Assembly: GCF_040438885.1 (NCBI RefSeq)
Contig: NZ_CP159218.1
Span: 2,914,001 to 2,978,000, forward strand
Origin: Nakamurella sp. A5-74
GTDB taxonomy: Bacteria; Actinomycetota; Actinomycetes; Mycobacteriales; Nakamurellaceae
Length of the DNA stretch: 64,000 bases
Direction of reading: 5' to 3'
Part shown: positions 16,782 through 25,692 of the stretch, in pieces
Position numbering within the stretch: the first letter of the stretch is position 1
How the letters are laid out: every line of letters begins with the position of its first letter
Notes under the pieces: model-generated
The model's database searches: none
Told to the model about the DNA's origin: nothing
Seen by the model: the letters and a program-made list of their open reading frames with translations, nothing else
Made by a program: the position numbers and the translations under genes

Positions 16782-17651
16782 AGCCGGCAGCGGGAGCGGT
16801 GGGCCGTCCGGCACCGCGGCGGCCAGCGCATCCCGCATGGCCGCGATCGGAGCGAGCTGCCCGGTGAACAACTCGAACTGGCGGACCGCTTGGTGCAGCA
16901 GCATGTCCTGGCCGGTGACAACCACCCGGTCCGTGGCGCCGGCAGCCACCAACGCCGTCGGCCACGGGTGGTAGACGACGTCCAGGACGACGGGGATCCC
17001 GGCCAGCAGGTCCGCCAGTGGGTCAGCGGCACCCGCGGGCACCGTCGAGACGAGGAGCTCGCAGCCGCCCAGGCCGGCGATGGCTGCCGCGTCGAACCCG
17101 ATCCCGTGAGCGCTGAGTCCCAACGCGCCGGCCAGTTCCAGGGCGGCGGCTGTGGACTCGGGCCGCCGACCCGCCACGACGAGGGAGCCGACCCCCCGTT
17201 CGGCCAGGGCCGCCACCACGGCGAGGGCGGTTCCGCCGCCGCCCAGCACCAGCGTGCGTCCGCCCACCGGCACCCGGTGTGCGGCCAGCGCCCCGATGAC
17301 CCCGTCCACGTCGGTGTTCTCGGCACTCCAACCGCCGTCCGGCAGGCGGACCAGGGTGTTGGCCACCCGCAGCCGATCGACCCGCGGGGAACGCACGTCC
17401 GCGACGGCAGCCGCGGCCGCCTTGCCCGGCATCGTCACCGACAGGCCGCGCCATTCCGACGACAGCGCCGCGACGAGATCCGGCAGATCCTCTGCGCCAC
17501 AGTCGATGCGTTCGTAGCTCCAGCCGCGCAGACCCGACGCCCGGTAGCCTGCGGTGTGCAGCACCGGGGACAGCGAGTGCTCGACGGGACGCCCGAGGAC
17601 GGCGCACCGCCGCAGCCCATCCCCCGAAGCCGGTTCATCCCCCGAGTACAC
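16767..17651 (-). CDS. aroE: Shikimate 5-dehydrogenase
   Basis: A 294-residue enzyme that reduces 3-dehydroshikimate to shikimate with NADPH in aromatic amino acid synthesis. The substrate domain has SLSPVLH near residues 26-32, SVTMPGK with catalytic Lys77, and ENTDVDGVIGAL with the partner Asp. The NADP domain has GGGGTALAVVAALAERG in place of the common GAGGAARA loop. The GTG start at 17651 lies 16 bases inside the end of mltG, so the genes are coupled. The mltG-aroE-prepilin peptidase order matches mycobacteria and relatives. Confidence 0.92.
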   Translation of the reverse strand: MYSGDEPASGDGLRRCAVLGRPVEHSLSPVLHTAGYRASGLRGWSYERIDCGAEDLPDLVAALSSEWRGLSVTMPGKAAAAAVADVRSPRVDRLRVANTLVRLPDGGWSAENTDVDGVIGALAAHRVPVGGRTLVLGGGGTALAVVAALAERGVGSLVVAGRRPESTAAALELAGALGLSAHGIGFDAAAIAGLGGCELLVSTVPAGAADPLADLLAGIPVVLDVVYHPWPTALVAAGATDRVVVTGQDMLLHQAVRQFELFTGQLAPIAAMRDALAAAVPDGPPLPLPADGAS

Positions 17652-19104
17652 CGGCCGCCCTCGCCTTCTTGATGCATGCCTCGTGCTGATGCATGGTCAC
17701 GCTGAAGCACGAGTTGCCCTGCTGGTCGACCTTCACGAAGTACAGCCAGTCGCCCGGGATCGGCTCGAAGGTGGCGTCCAGCGAATCCTCGCCCGGCGAA
17801 CTGATCGGGGTGGGTGGCGCACCGATCACCCGATAGGTGTTGTACGGGCTGGACACCTCGAGGTCCTTGAGCGTGACGCCGAGCTGTGCGCGGTCCAAGG
17901 CATAGTTGACGGTGGAATCCATCTGCCACTTCATCTTCGTCTTGATCCGGTTGAACACCACCCTGGCGACCTGGGGCATGTCGGCCGTGTTCGATTCGCG
18001 TTCCACCACCGAGGCGATGATCACCGCCTGGTACGGCGAGATCCGCGCACTCTCGGCATTGGCGATCACGTCGGAGGCGTTCCACCGGACGGCGGCGGCA
18101 GTGAAGACCGAGGTGAGCAGGGTGGCGGCATCCGCGCCGGGCGGCACGTCGTAGTCGCCGGGCAGCAGCATCCCCTCGAGCCGATTCACGCCGGCGGGTT
18201 GTCGGGTGATCTCCGGCTGGGCCCAGTCGACGATGCCGAGCTGGGCTGCCGGCGTGGACGTCGCCAGCTGGACCAGCTGCTGGACGGTTGCACAGTTGCT
18301 CTGACCGTTCAGCGGCACGCAGGCCGCCTGCGCGAGTTGGGACAGATACCCGGGCACCACGGTGCCGTTGGTGGAGGTGACATCGGACAGCCGGAGGCCC
18401 GGGATCACTCGCAGCCGACCGACACGGTTGGCCGCGTCGGCGAGCTGATCGGCGGCCGAGCTCGCGGACGAATGCATCCTGAGTCGGAAGTAGCCCGGCT
18501 GCAACGCCGCGATGTCCTCGTCCCCAGTCCCGACATCGACGAAGGCCACGGGACTGGCGACCACCTGCGCCTGCGCCAGCGTGTTGGCGATGTCAGTGAG
18601 CGCATCGCCCTGCTCGACGTGTACCACCACCTGGGTGTCGCCAGTGCCCACGAAGTCGCGGATCTCCTGCACCTTCGGTGCCCGCCACTGCAGCACGAGG
18701 GCCGTCGCCCCGCCGGCGATCACGGCCAGCACCGCGATGGCGACGATGATGGACCGGCGTCTGCGGCGAGCACGTCGGCGATGATGCTCGACCACCTGCC
18801 GCTGCTGATCGCGACGGGAGGTCCGGGTGGCGGGGCGACGTTCGGTCGACGGGGCGGATCCTTTGTGCGCGGAGCGGCGCAACGCGGCCCGCAATGCCTC
18901 GAGGTCGAGGGCGTCCTGCTCGTGGTGATCGTCATCAGCGCCGTGCCCGGTGCCCGACGCGGCCTGCTGCCGGTACAACCCCAACGCGTCGTCCGGGTGG
19001 TCGACGCCGTCGCCCGGGTGCTCGGCTCCCCCGTCGTCCGGGTGTTCGGTGTCCCCGGTGCCTGCTGGATCCCCCGCTCCCCTCCCCTGGCGTCGCCGGC
19101 TCAC
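17635..19104 (-). CDS. mltG: Endolytic murein transglycosylase MltG (YceG-like)
   Basis: A 489-residue membrane-anchored enzyme that cuts nascent peptidoglycan strands. The N-terminal 117 residues are cytoplasmic, acidic then strongly basic (RRRARRRRR), followed by one membrane helix at about 118-138. The extracytoplasmic domain has LEGMLLPGDYDV near 309-320 and ASVVERES with the catalytic Glu368. QMDSTVNYA and SPYNTYRVIGAPPTPISSPG complete the signature. GTG 19104 overlaps the ruvX stop (GTGA). The long acidic cytoplasmic tail is usual in actinobacterial forms. Confidence 0.93.
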   Translation of the reverse strand: MSRRRQGRGAGDPAGTGDTEHPDDGGAEHPGDGVDHPDDALGLYRQQAASGTGHGADDDHHEQDALDLEALRAALRRSAHKGSAPSTERRPATRTSRRDQQRQVVEHHRRRARRRRRSIIVAIAVLAVIAGGATALVLQWRAPKVQEIRDFVGTGDTQVVVHVEQGDALTDIANTLAQAQVVASPVAFVDVGTGDEDIAALQPGYFRLRMHSSASSAADQLADAANRVGRLRVIPGLRLSDVTSTNGTVVPGYLSQLAQAACVPLNGQSNCATVQQLVQLATSTPAAQLGIVDWAQPEITRQPAGVNRLEGMLLPGDYDVPPGADAATLLTSVFTAAAVRWNASDVIANAESARISPYQAVIIASVVERESNTADMPQVARVVFNRIKTKMKWQMDSTVNYALDRAQLGVTLKDLEVSSPYNTYRVIGAPPTPISSPGEDSLDATFEPIPGDWLYFVKVDQQGNSCFSVTMHQHEACIKKARAAGVLGG

Positions 19105-19547
19105 CTGCGGAGCCCGTCGAGCCGGGTCTGCAGGATACCGACGGCAGCCGCCTGATCGACGATCTCCCGTCGCGCCCTGCTGTCGATCCCCCGGTCGGCG
19201 AGCATGCGGTTGGCGGAAACACTGGTGAGACGTTCGTCGATGAAGACGATCGGGATCTGCCGCTCGGCGTTCGCGAGCAGATCGGTGAGGGCCGCGGCGT
19301 AGTCGCGAGCGGCCGCGACGGCCGGGCCGTCCGTCCCGCGCAGGGTGCGGGGCAGACCCACCACGACCTCCACGACCTCGAACTCCTCGATCATCGACAC
19401 CAGCTCGGCCAGATCCGCGCCCGAAGGATCCCGCCGCACCGTTGCCACCGGAGTGGCGAGGATGCCGCCGGGATCGCTCCGGGCGACCCCGACCCGGACG
19501 CTACCGACATCGATGCCCAATCGCACTCCGGACACGGGGTGATTCAC
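19101..19547 (-). CDS. ruvX: Holliday junction resolvase-like RNase H-fold protein RuvX (YqgF)
   Basis: A 148-residue RNase H-fold nuclease needed for 16S rRNA 5' processing in E. coli and able to act on Holliday junctions in vitro. [12 protein letters not shown] near residues 11-22 holds the first catalytic Asp, [14 protein letters not shown] near 62-75 the family strand, and FIDERLTSV near 101-109 the acidic residue. [14 protein letters not shown] is the usual C-terminal block. It is coupled by GTGA overlaps to alaS upstream and mltG downstream, the classic order. Confidence 0.94.
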   Translation of the reverse strand: MNHPVSGVRLGIDVGSVRVGVARSDPGGILATPVATVRRDPSGADLAELVSMIEEFEVVEVVVGLPRTLRGTDGPAVAAARDYAAALTDLLANAERQIPIVFIDERLTSVSANRMLADRGIDSRARREIVDQAAAVGILQTRLDGLRR

Positions 19548-22198
19548 CCGAGTGCGCCTCGCACGGCGGCCAGCGCCGCCGGTACACCGGACGGGTCGGT
19601 ACCGCCACCCTGGGCGAGTTCGGGACGACCGCCACCGCGACCCGTGATCGTCGGCAGCACAGACTTCACCACGTCGCCGGCTTTCACACCGTCGTCGATC
19701 GCCGCTTGGGTGGCCGCAATCACGAACGACACCGCACCGTCGGTCACGCTGAACAGCGCCACCACTCCCGGCTTGCCGCCGAGTCGACCCTTGACATCCA
19801 ACGCCAGCGTCCGCAGATCACCGCCGCTGATGCCGTCCGGGGTCTGCGCCGCCACCAGCGACACGGTGCCCACCTGCTCCGCAACGTCCACCAGCCCGCC
19901 GGCGGAGGCCAGCAGAGCCGCCCCGCGATACTTCTCCAGCTCCTTCTCCGCGACCCTGAGTCGTTCAACGAGCTGCTCGACCCGCGAGGGGACGTCGCTG
20001 GTCGGCACCTTCAGCAGGCCGGCTAGCTCAGCGACCAGGGCACGCTCGGTCGCCAACCGGCGGAACGCGTCCATGCCGACGTACGCCTCGAGCCGGCGCA
20101 CGCCGGAGCCGATGGACGACTCGCCGATCAGCGACAGCGGCCCGACCTGGCTCGAGTGTTCGACGTGAGTGCCACCGCAGAGCTCGATCGACCAGGGTCC
20201 ACCGATCTCGACGATGCGCACGGTCTCGTCGTACGTCTCGCCGAACAGCGCGAGCGCACCCATCTCCCTGGCCTGCGGGAGCGTCGCGTACTTCACCGCG
20301 ACCGCCAGGTCGCCGCGGACGGCGAGGTTCGCGACCTCCTCGATCTCCGATCGGGTGGCGGCCGAGAGGCCCTGGGTCCAGGCGAAGTCGAGCCGCAGGT
20401 AGCCGGGCTTGTTGTAGGACCCGGACTGCAGCGCATCCGGCCCGAGCACCTGGCGCAGCGCCGCGTGCACCAGGTGGGTGCCCGAGTGCGCCTGCCGCGC
20501 GCCGACCCGCCACTCGGGGTCGACCTGGGCCTGCACCTTCTGCCCCTCCGCCAGCTCGCCGTCGGTGATCCGCACCTGGTGCACCCACAGCTTCTTGCTG
20601 ACCTTCTGCACATCGAGCACCTCGGCCGCGGCGTTCGGTCCGAAGATGGTGCCCGCATCGGACTCCTGGCCACCGGACTCGGCGTACAGCGGAGTGCGAT
20701 CCAGAACCAGTTCGACGATGTCGCCGACGTTCGCGGTCGGAACGCGCTTGCCGTCGGAGATGATGCCGCGCAGCACACCCTCGGACTTCAGCTCCGTGTA
20801 GCCGGTGAATTCCGTCGCGCCTGCGTCGAGCAGCTCCCGGTAGACCGAGAGGTCGCCGAAGCCGCCCTTGCGGGACTTGGCATCCGCCCGGGCCCGCGCC
20901 TTCTGCTCCTGCATCAGGGCGGTGAAGCCGGCCTGGTCGACACTCAGCCCGGCCTCGGACGCCATCTCCAGCGTCAGGTCGATCGGGAAGCCGTGGGTGT
21001 CGTGCAGCGCGAACGCGGCATCGCCCGAGATCGCTGACCCGGCAACGGATCTCGTCTGCGCGGCGGTGTTCTCGAACAGCTTGGTGCCGGACGTGATGGT
21101 CTTCAGGAAGGCCTGCTCCTCTGCCGCGGCGATCCGCTCGATGCGGGAGTAGTCGGCGCGGATCTCCGGGTACGCCTCGCTCATCTGATCGCGGACGACG
21201 GCTGTCAGCGTCGGCATCACGTCTTCGGTGACGCCGAGCATTCGGGCCGACCGGATCGTCCGGCGCAGCAGACGGCGCAGCACGTAGCCGCGGCCCTCGT
21301 TGCCGGGGGTGACGCCGTCACCGATCAGCAGGGTGCCGGAGCGGATGTGGTCGGCGATCACCCGGAACCGCACGTCGGAAGCGTGATCGGTGCCGTAGAC
21401 GACGCCGGAGAGTCGCTCGGCCTCGGCGATGATCGGGCGGAGGAGGTCCGTTTCGTAGACGTTGTCCACGCCCTGCAGCAGGAGGGCGACCCGCTCGATG
21501 CCCAACCCGGTGTCGATGTTCTTCTTCGGCAGCGACCCGACCGGCGGATTGCCGTACTTCGGGCTGAGCTCGCCGCGGACGTCCTGCATGAAGACGAGAT
21601 TCCAGATCTCCAGGTACCGGTTCTCGTCCGCCACCGGACCACCCTCGGCGCCGTACTCCGGGCCGCGGTCGTAGTAGATCTCCGAACAGGGCCCACCCGG
21701 ACCGGGAACGCCCATGTCCCAATAGTTGTCCTCGCCGTCGCGACGTTGGATGCGCTCCTCCGGCAGGCCGGCGATCTGCTTCCACAGATCGATCGCCTCG
21801 TCGTCGTCCTCGTAGACGGTGACCCAGATGCGCTCCGGATCGAACCCGTAGTTGCCGTCCTCGACGCTGCCGGTGACCAGCTCCCAGGCGTGCTCGATCG
21901 CGCCGGCCTTGAAGTAGTCGCCGAAGGAGAAGTTGCCGGCCATCTGGAAGAAGGTGTTGTGCCGGGTGGTGATGCCGACGTTCTCGATGTCCAACGTGCG
22001 CACGCACTTCTGCACGCTGGTGGCCCGATCGAAGGGCGCAGTGGCTTGACCGAGGAAGTACGGCTTGAACGGCGCCATGCCGGCGATGGTGAACAGGACG
22101 GTCGGGTCCTCGCTGATCAGCGAGGCCGAGGGGACGACGGTGTGTCCGGCCTTCTCGAAGTGATCGAGGAAGCGCCGGCGGATCTCATGGGTCTGCAT
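19544..22198 (-). CDS. alaS: Alanyl-tRNA synthetase
   Basis: An 884-residue class II synthetase that charges tRNA-Ala. The catalytic domain occupies residues about 1-400 ([20 protein letters not shown] and [13 protein letters not shown] are class II motifs). The editing domain carries [12 protein letters not shown] and the [13 protein letters not shown] zinc-site motif, and the C-terminal C-Ala region includes [15 protein letters not shown] repeats ending in a Gly-rich segment, [14 protein letters not shown]. Length is normal. It is the first gene of the leftward operon alaS-ruvX-mltG-aroE-peptidase. I see no T-box or other leader in the 109 bases upstream. Confidence 0.98.
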   Translation of the reverse strand: MQTHEIRRRFLDHFEKAGHTVVPSASLISEDPTVLFTIAGMAPFKPYFLGQATAPFDRATSVQKCVRTLDIENVGITTRHNTFFQMAGNFSFGDYFKAGAIEHAWELVTGSVEDGNYGFDPERIWVTVYEDDDEAIDLWKQIAGLPEERIQRRDGEDNYWDMGVPGPGGPCSEIYYDRGPEYGAEGGPVADENRYLEIWNLVFMQDVRGELSPKYGNPPVGSLPKKNIDTGLGIERVALLLQGVDNVYETDLLRPIIAEAERLSGVVYGTDHASDVRFRVIADHIRSGTLLIGDGVTPGNEGRGYVLRRLLRRTIRSARMLGVTEDVMPTLTAVVRDQMSEAYPEIRADYSRIERIAAAEEQAFLKTITSGTKLFENTAAQTRSVAGSAISGDAAFALHDTHGFPIDLTLEMASEAGLSVDQAGFTALMQEQKARARADAKSRKGGFGDLSVYRELLDAGATEFTGYTELKSEGVLRGIISDGKRVPTANVGDIVELVLDRTPLYAESGGQESDAGTIFGPNAAAEVLDVQKVSKKLWVHQVRITDGELAEGQKVQAQVDPEWRVGARQAHSGTHLVHAALRQVLGPDALQSGSYNKPGYLRLDFAWTQGLSAATRSEIEEVANLAVRGDLAVAVKYATLPQAREMGALALFGETYDETVRIVEIGGPWSIELCGGTHVEHSSQVGPLSLIGESSIGSGVRRLEAYVGMDAFRRLATERALVAELAGLLKVPTSDVPSRVEQLVERLRVAEKELEKYRGAALLASAGGLVDVAEQVGTVSLVAAQTPDGISGGDLRTLALDVKGRLGGKPGVVALFSVTDGAVSFVIAATQAAIDDGVKAGDVVKSVLPTITGRGGGRPELAQGGGTDPSGVPAALAAVRGALG

Positions 22199-22307
22199 GG
22201 GTTTTCGACTTTCAGGCGTCGCGAGGTCTCACTCGCGTGGGAATCGTGCGGACACGGGCTGGGCTGCAGCGGCGCGGCGGGTCGGTGCTCGGTGATCGAG
22301 GTCTCGA

Positions 22308-22685
22308 TCAGGCGGAGCGACGGCCCTGCCGCTCGGTAGCCGCCGCGTCGCGTGCATCGGCGTCGGAATCTGCGGAGGAGCCGACCCGAGCATCCACTGC
22401 GGACGGCATCTGCTCGGGCGCGATCATCAGCAGCGACCCGGTGGCCGAGTCGACCACCGGTCGGTAGGAGGCACGCCGGTTCGCGGCGCCCTGCTTGATG
22501 TCGGCGGCCAACGAGCCGATCGCGTTGCCGACCTCGGCGATCGCGTCGGCGAGGTCTGCTGCGATGGCGGACGGGGTGAGCTTGGCCTTCAGTGCCTCCC
22601 GGGCGGCAACCTTGGCCCTGCGGGTACGGCGGGTCGCGGCAACGCCGAGCGCAACGCCCGCGGTGAACACCAGCTTGCTCTTCAC
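22308..22685 (-). CDS. Conserved small protein upstream of alaS (DUF6167-like)
   Basis: A 125-residue protein starting at GTG 22685 with an AAGGGAGA ribosome site just upstream. KSKLVFTAGVALGVAATRRT near residues 2-21 is a short hydrophobic segment then basic residues, similar to small actinobacterial proteins (DUF6167 type) located between alaS and upstream genes. The middle (residues 40-85) is helical and Ala-rich; the C-terminal 40 residues are acidic and low complexity. It may be membrane-associated. It probably shares the leftward transcript with alaS. Function unknown. Confidence 0.65.
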   Translation of the reverse strand: MKSKLVFTAGVALGVAATRRTRRAKVAAREALKAKLTPSAIAADLADAIAEVGNAIGSLAADIKQGAANRRASYRPVVDSATGSLLMIAPEQMPSAVDARVGSSADSDADARDAAATERQGRRSA

Positions 22686-22810
22686 GGCTCTCCCTTTCCG
22701 GATCACTGGTCAGGGTACCCGGCGACCCGTGTCCGAGCCTCGCCGGAAAACAGCGCCCGCAGGAGTGAGGATGTCAGCACCTCCGCCGAACAGCTTCCGA
22801 TCGGTGGGAC

Positions 22811-23140
22811 TCAGGTGTTCGGGAGCCCTTCCAGGACCGTGATGACACGGTTCGGGAGGTCACCGATGGTCAGCATCTCGGTCCGCCCGTCGGGGAGGCG
22901 ACCGAACCTGAAGACCACCTGGTACTCGCGCTCCGGTGCCAGCAGGAAGGCCACCAGGCTGAAGGGCAGCACCGACCAGCGGGAGCTCGCCGGGTGCGTG
23001 AGCACCAACTCCGTTGGTGTGTCGCTCGTGGACCGATAGCCGGATCTGCGGAGCACGTCCGCCAAGGACGTGGACACCCATCCACGGACGGAGTCGAACG
23101 AGCGCGTCGTCGTCCACTTCATGTTCACCGGACGTGGCAT
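22811..23140 (-). CDS. Conserved hypothetical protein, 109 residues
   Basis: A small soluble protein that I do not recognise. ATG 23140 has a GGGGG run about ten bases upstream. The sequence (KWTTTRSFDSVRGWVSTSLA, then a hydrophobic stretch SVLPFSLVAFLLA and EYQVVFRFGRLPDGRTEML) looks like a compact alpha-beta fold with strong third-position GC. The last residues NRVITVLEGLPNT resemble the end of small actinobacterial conserved proteins. It is divergent from the polymerase gene, whose true start probably lies to the right. Confidence 0.55.
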   Translation of the reverse strand: MPRPVNMKWTTTRSFDSVRGWVSTSLADVLRRSGYRSTSDTPTELVLTHPASSRWSVLPFSLVAFLLAPEREYQVVFRFGRLPDGRTEMLTIGDLPNRVITVLEGLPNT

Positions 23141-23262
23141 GCCAGGTACCCCCTGAGGTGTGGTCCGTGGTGCAGACCGATCGGACGATACCTCCGTCGG
23201 CTCCATCCCGGGCTGGGACGGGTCGACGGTGGAGTGGCTCGTCAGCCTGCACACTGTGCTGT

Positions 23263-25038
23263 GTGTTCTGTGCCGTCCATGCCCTTCCTGCATCGACCGC
23301 CGACGGCATCCCCGCGGCCGCGGCGGCGGCAACCGGTGCAGCATCGACGGCCCAGTGGCAGGTCTGCACCGTCAGCGACGATCTGGCCGTGGTCGGGTCC
23401 GCGCGCCCGGTGGGGTTGCGGGAGCTCGCCGAACTCGACGACGGCGGGGTCCGCTGGGTGTGGAACGACACGCTCACCAGCTATCCCCCGATGCTGGCTG
23501 CGGGCCTGCGGCTGCGCGCGAGTCATGACATCAGCCTCACCGAGCGCATCCTGCTGGGTCGGGCGCTGCGGCACGGTGAACCGTGCTCGGCCGCCGCCGT
23601 CGTCGCCCGGCTGAACGGCACGGCCGTGCCGGACGACCCGCCGATGGCGCTGCCGACGGGGGTCGCGGGCGCCGGTGAACCGAGTCTGTTCCCCGATCCC
23701 GGTGCAGCTCCGTTGCAGGACGTCACCGACGACGGGGCAAGGTCGCTGGACGTGCTGGTGGCGGCCCTGCGCGACCAGCAGCGCCGGATCGCCGCCGAAC
23801 CGGTCGCCGGTGCGCTGCGGCTGCTGGTCGCTGCGGAATCGGCGTCGGCCCTGGCGGCAGCGGAGATCGGCTTCGTCGGGCTGCCGCTGCGCGCGAGCGT
23901 GCACGAGGATCTGCTCACCTCGCTGCTCGGACTCCGTCCCCGCGCCGGTGAGCGCCCGGCCCGGTTGGCCGAGCTCGCCGACGAGATCACAGCGCACTTC
24001 GGGTACCCGGTGAACCCGGACTCCGCCGTCGATCTGCGGACGGCCTTCCAGCGCGCCGGCTTCGACGTCACCACCACCCGCGCGTGGGTGATCAAGGACA
24101 TCGACCATCCCGCCGTGCCCGCGGTGCTGCAGTACAAGGAGCTCGCCAGGCTGTTCACCGCGAACGGCTGGAACTGGTTGCGGGACTGGGTATCCGGCGA
24201 CCGGTTCCACGCCGAGTACCTGCCCGGCGGGGTGGTGTCCGGCCGTTGGGCCGCGCGTGGCGGCGGCGGCCTGCAGATTCCCAGGATCGCGCGGGCGGCG
24301 GTGCTGGCGGAGCCGGGACACCGATTGGTGGTCGCGGACGCCGCCCAGCTGGAACCCCGGGTGCTGGCGGCGATCTCCCGCGACCCGGCGCTCGAGCAGG
24401 TGGCCGCAACCGACGGCGCCGGCGGGGTGCAGGCCGACCTGTATGCGGCGCTGGCGGCCGACGGGTTCGGCGGCGAACGGGCCCAGGCCAAGGTGGCGAT
24501 GCTCGGTGCGATGTACGGCGCGACCACCGGGGAATCCGGACGGCTGCTGCCCACGCTGCGACGCCGCTATCCGCAGGCCCTGGCGTTCCTGGAGCGTGCT
24601 GCAGCGGACGGCGAGGCGGGCCGCTCGGTCCGGTCGGTGCTGGGTCGCGCCAGTCCCCTCCCCGGCGGGGACACCGCCGCCGGCATCCACGCCGGCGCGC
24701 TGCCGGAGGCGACCGCTGCGCAGCAGAGCCGGGCCGTCCAGATCGCCCGGTCGTGGGGGCGCTTCACCCGCAACTTCGTCGTCCAGGGCTCCGCGGCCGA
24801 CTGGGCGTCGGTGTGGATCGCCGGTCTGCGGAGGGACCTGCGGGAGGTGCCCGGCGCAGAGCTCGTGTTCTTCCAGCACGACGAGTTGATCGTGCACGTC
24901 CCCACCGAGCTTGCGGACGAGGTGTCGCGGCTGACGATCCGCGCGGCGGACGAGGCCCGCACACTGGTGTTCCCGGGCTCCCCCGTCGCCACGCCCGTCC
25001 GGCCGCTGGTGCTGGAGTGCTACGCCGACGCGAAGTGA
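23263..25038 (+). CDS. PolA-like bifunctional 3'-5' exonuclease/DNA polymerase
   Basis: About 591 residues. The C-terminal half is a family A polymerase: motif A VVADAAQLEPRVLA, motif B AQAKVAMLGAMYGATTGES, and motif C FFQHDELIVHVP with the catalytic HDE. The N-terminal half corresponds to a degenerate 3'-5' exonuclease region. There is no 5' nuclease domain, so this is the short actinobacterial paralogue, not the main Pol I. The start is uncertain: GTG 23263 gives a length typical of the family, but no ribosome site is visible, and the open frame extends further left over the divergent gene. A repair or damage-tolerance role is inferred. Confidence 0.85.
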   Translation: MFCAVHALPASTADGIPAAAAAATGAASTAQWQVCTVSDDLAVVGSARPVGLRELAELDDGGVRWVWNDTLTSYPPMLAAGLRLRASHDISLTERILLGRALRHGEPCSAAAVVARLNGTAVPDDPPMALPTGVAGAGEPSLFPDPGAAPLQDVTDDGARSLDVLVAALRDQQRRIAAEPVAGALRLLVAAESASALAAAEIGFVGLPLRASVHEDLLTSLLGLRPRAGERPARLAELADEITAHFGYPVNPDSAVDLRTAFQRAGFDVTTTRAWVIKDIDHPAVPAVLQYKELARLFTANGWNWLRDWVSGDRFHAEYLPGGVVSGRWAARGGGGLQIPRIARAAVLAEPGHRLVVADAAQLEPRVLAAISRDPALEQVAATDGAGGVQADLYAALAADGFGGERAQAKVAMLGAMYGATTGESGRLLPTLRRRYPQALAFLERAAADGEAGRSVRSVLGRASPLPGGDTAAGIHAGALPEATAAQQSRAVQIARSWGRFTRNFVVQGSAADWASVWIAGLRRDLREVPGAELVFFQHDELIVHVPTELADEVSRLTIRAADEARTLVFPGSPVATPVRPLVLECYADAK

Positions 25039-25161
25039 CAGTGCAGGTCCCGGTGGTCGAGCGACGCAGGAGTCTGGACATCACCGATCAGCTTGGGTGA
25101 CCTCGGTCCCTGCTGGGCGCGTTCCCTGGCACCTCGGTCCTCAAACGTTCATCATTGCTGC

Positions 25162-25692
25162 ATGACGAGCATCAACGGTCTCCCCGCGCACATCCTGCTG
25201 GTCCATGCGGTGGTCATCTTCATCCCGCTGACTGCCCTGCTCGTCGTCCTGGCCGTGGCCTGGCCGGCCGCCCATCGCCGGATCGGCGTCGTGTTGCCCA
25301 TCGTGGCACTGGTGACGCTCGTCCTGGTGCCCGTCGCCGTCGATGCCGGCGAGTGGCTGCAGAGTCGCCTGCCGGGGGCCGAGTCCAACCCGTTGATCAG
25401 GGCACACACCGAGCTCGGCGATCAGTTGCTGCCGTGGGCCATCGCGATGTTCGTCGGAGCGCTCGCCCTGTGGCTGCTGCCGACTCTGGCCCGCCGCGGT
25501 GTGCAGGCGGAGGTCCTCGGCGCTGGGTGGCTGCGGGCCGTCGTGGGTGTGCTGGCCGTTGCGGTCAGCGTGGTGGCCGTCGTGCAGGTCGTCCGGATCG
25601 GTGATTCGGGTTCCAAGGCCGTCTGGTCCGGCAATGTCTGCGTCGACCCGCCCGCGCAGGGGCAGAGCTGCACGTCCACACTGGGATCGTGA
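25162..25692 (+). CDS. Four-helix membrane protein, DUF2231-like
   Basis: A 176-residue integral membrane protein with helices at about residues 8-30, 38-58, 85-105 and 120-142. The start MTSINGLPAHILLVHAVV is typical of DUF2231/DUF2243-like proteins whose first helix carries a conserved His. A short outside tail holds two cysteines (NVCVDPPAQGQSC), possibly disulfide-bonded. The stop overlaps the GTG of the FAD/Fe-S dehydrogenase by four bases, so the two are coupled and the protein may serve it as a membrane partner or heme/quinone contact; this is inference. Confidence 0.75.
   Translation: MTSINGLPAHILLVHAVVIFIPLTALLVVLAVAWPAAHRRIGVVLPIVALVTLVLVPVAVDAGEWLQSRLPGAESNPLIRAHTELGDQLLPWAIAMFVGALALWLLPTLARRGVQAEVLGAGWLRAVVGVLAVAVSVVAVVQVVRIGDSGSKAVWSGNVCVDPPAQGQSCTSTLGS

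Noticed and set aside
22199-22307. Looked for a T-box or riboswitch upstream of alaS, and likewise near aspS and hisS
   Set aside because: The gaps are short and show no T-box motif, no tandem stems and no conserved riboswitch core.
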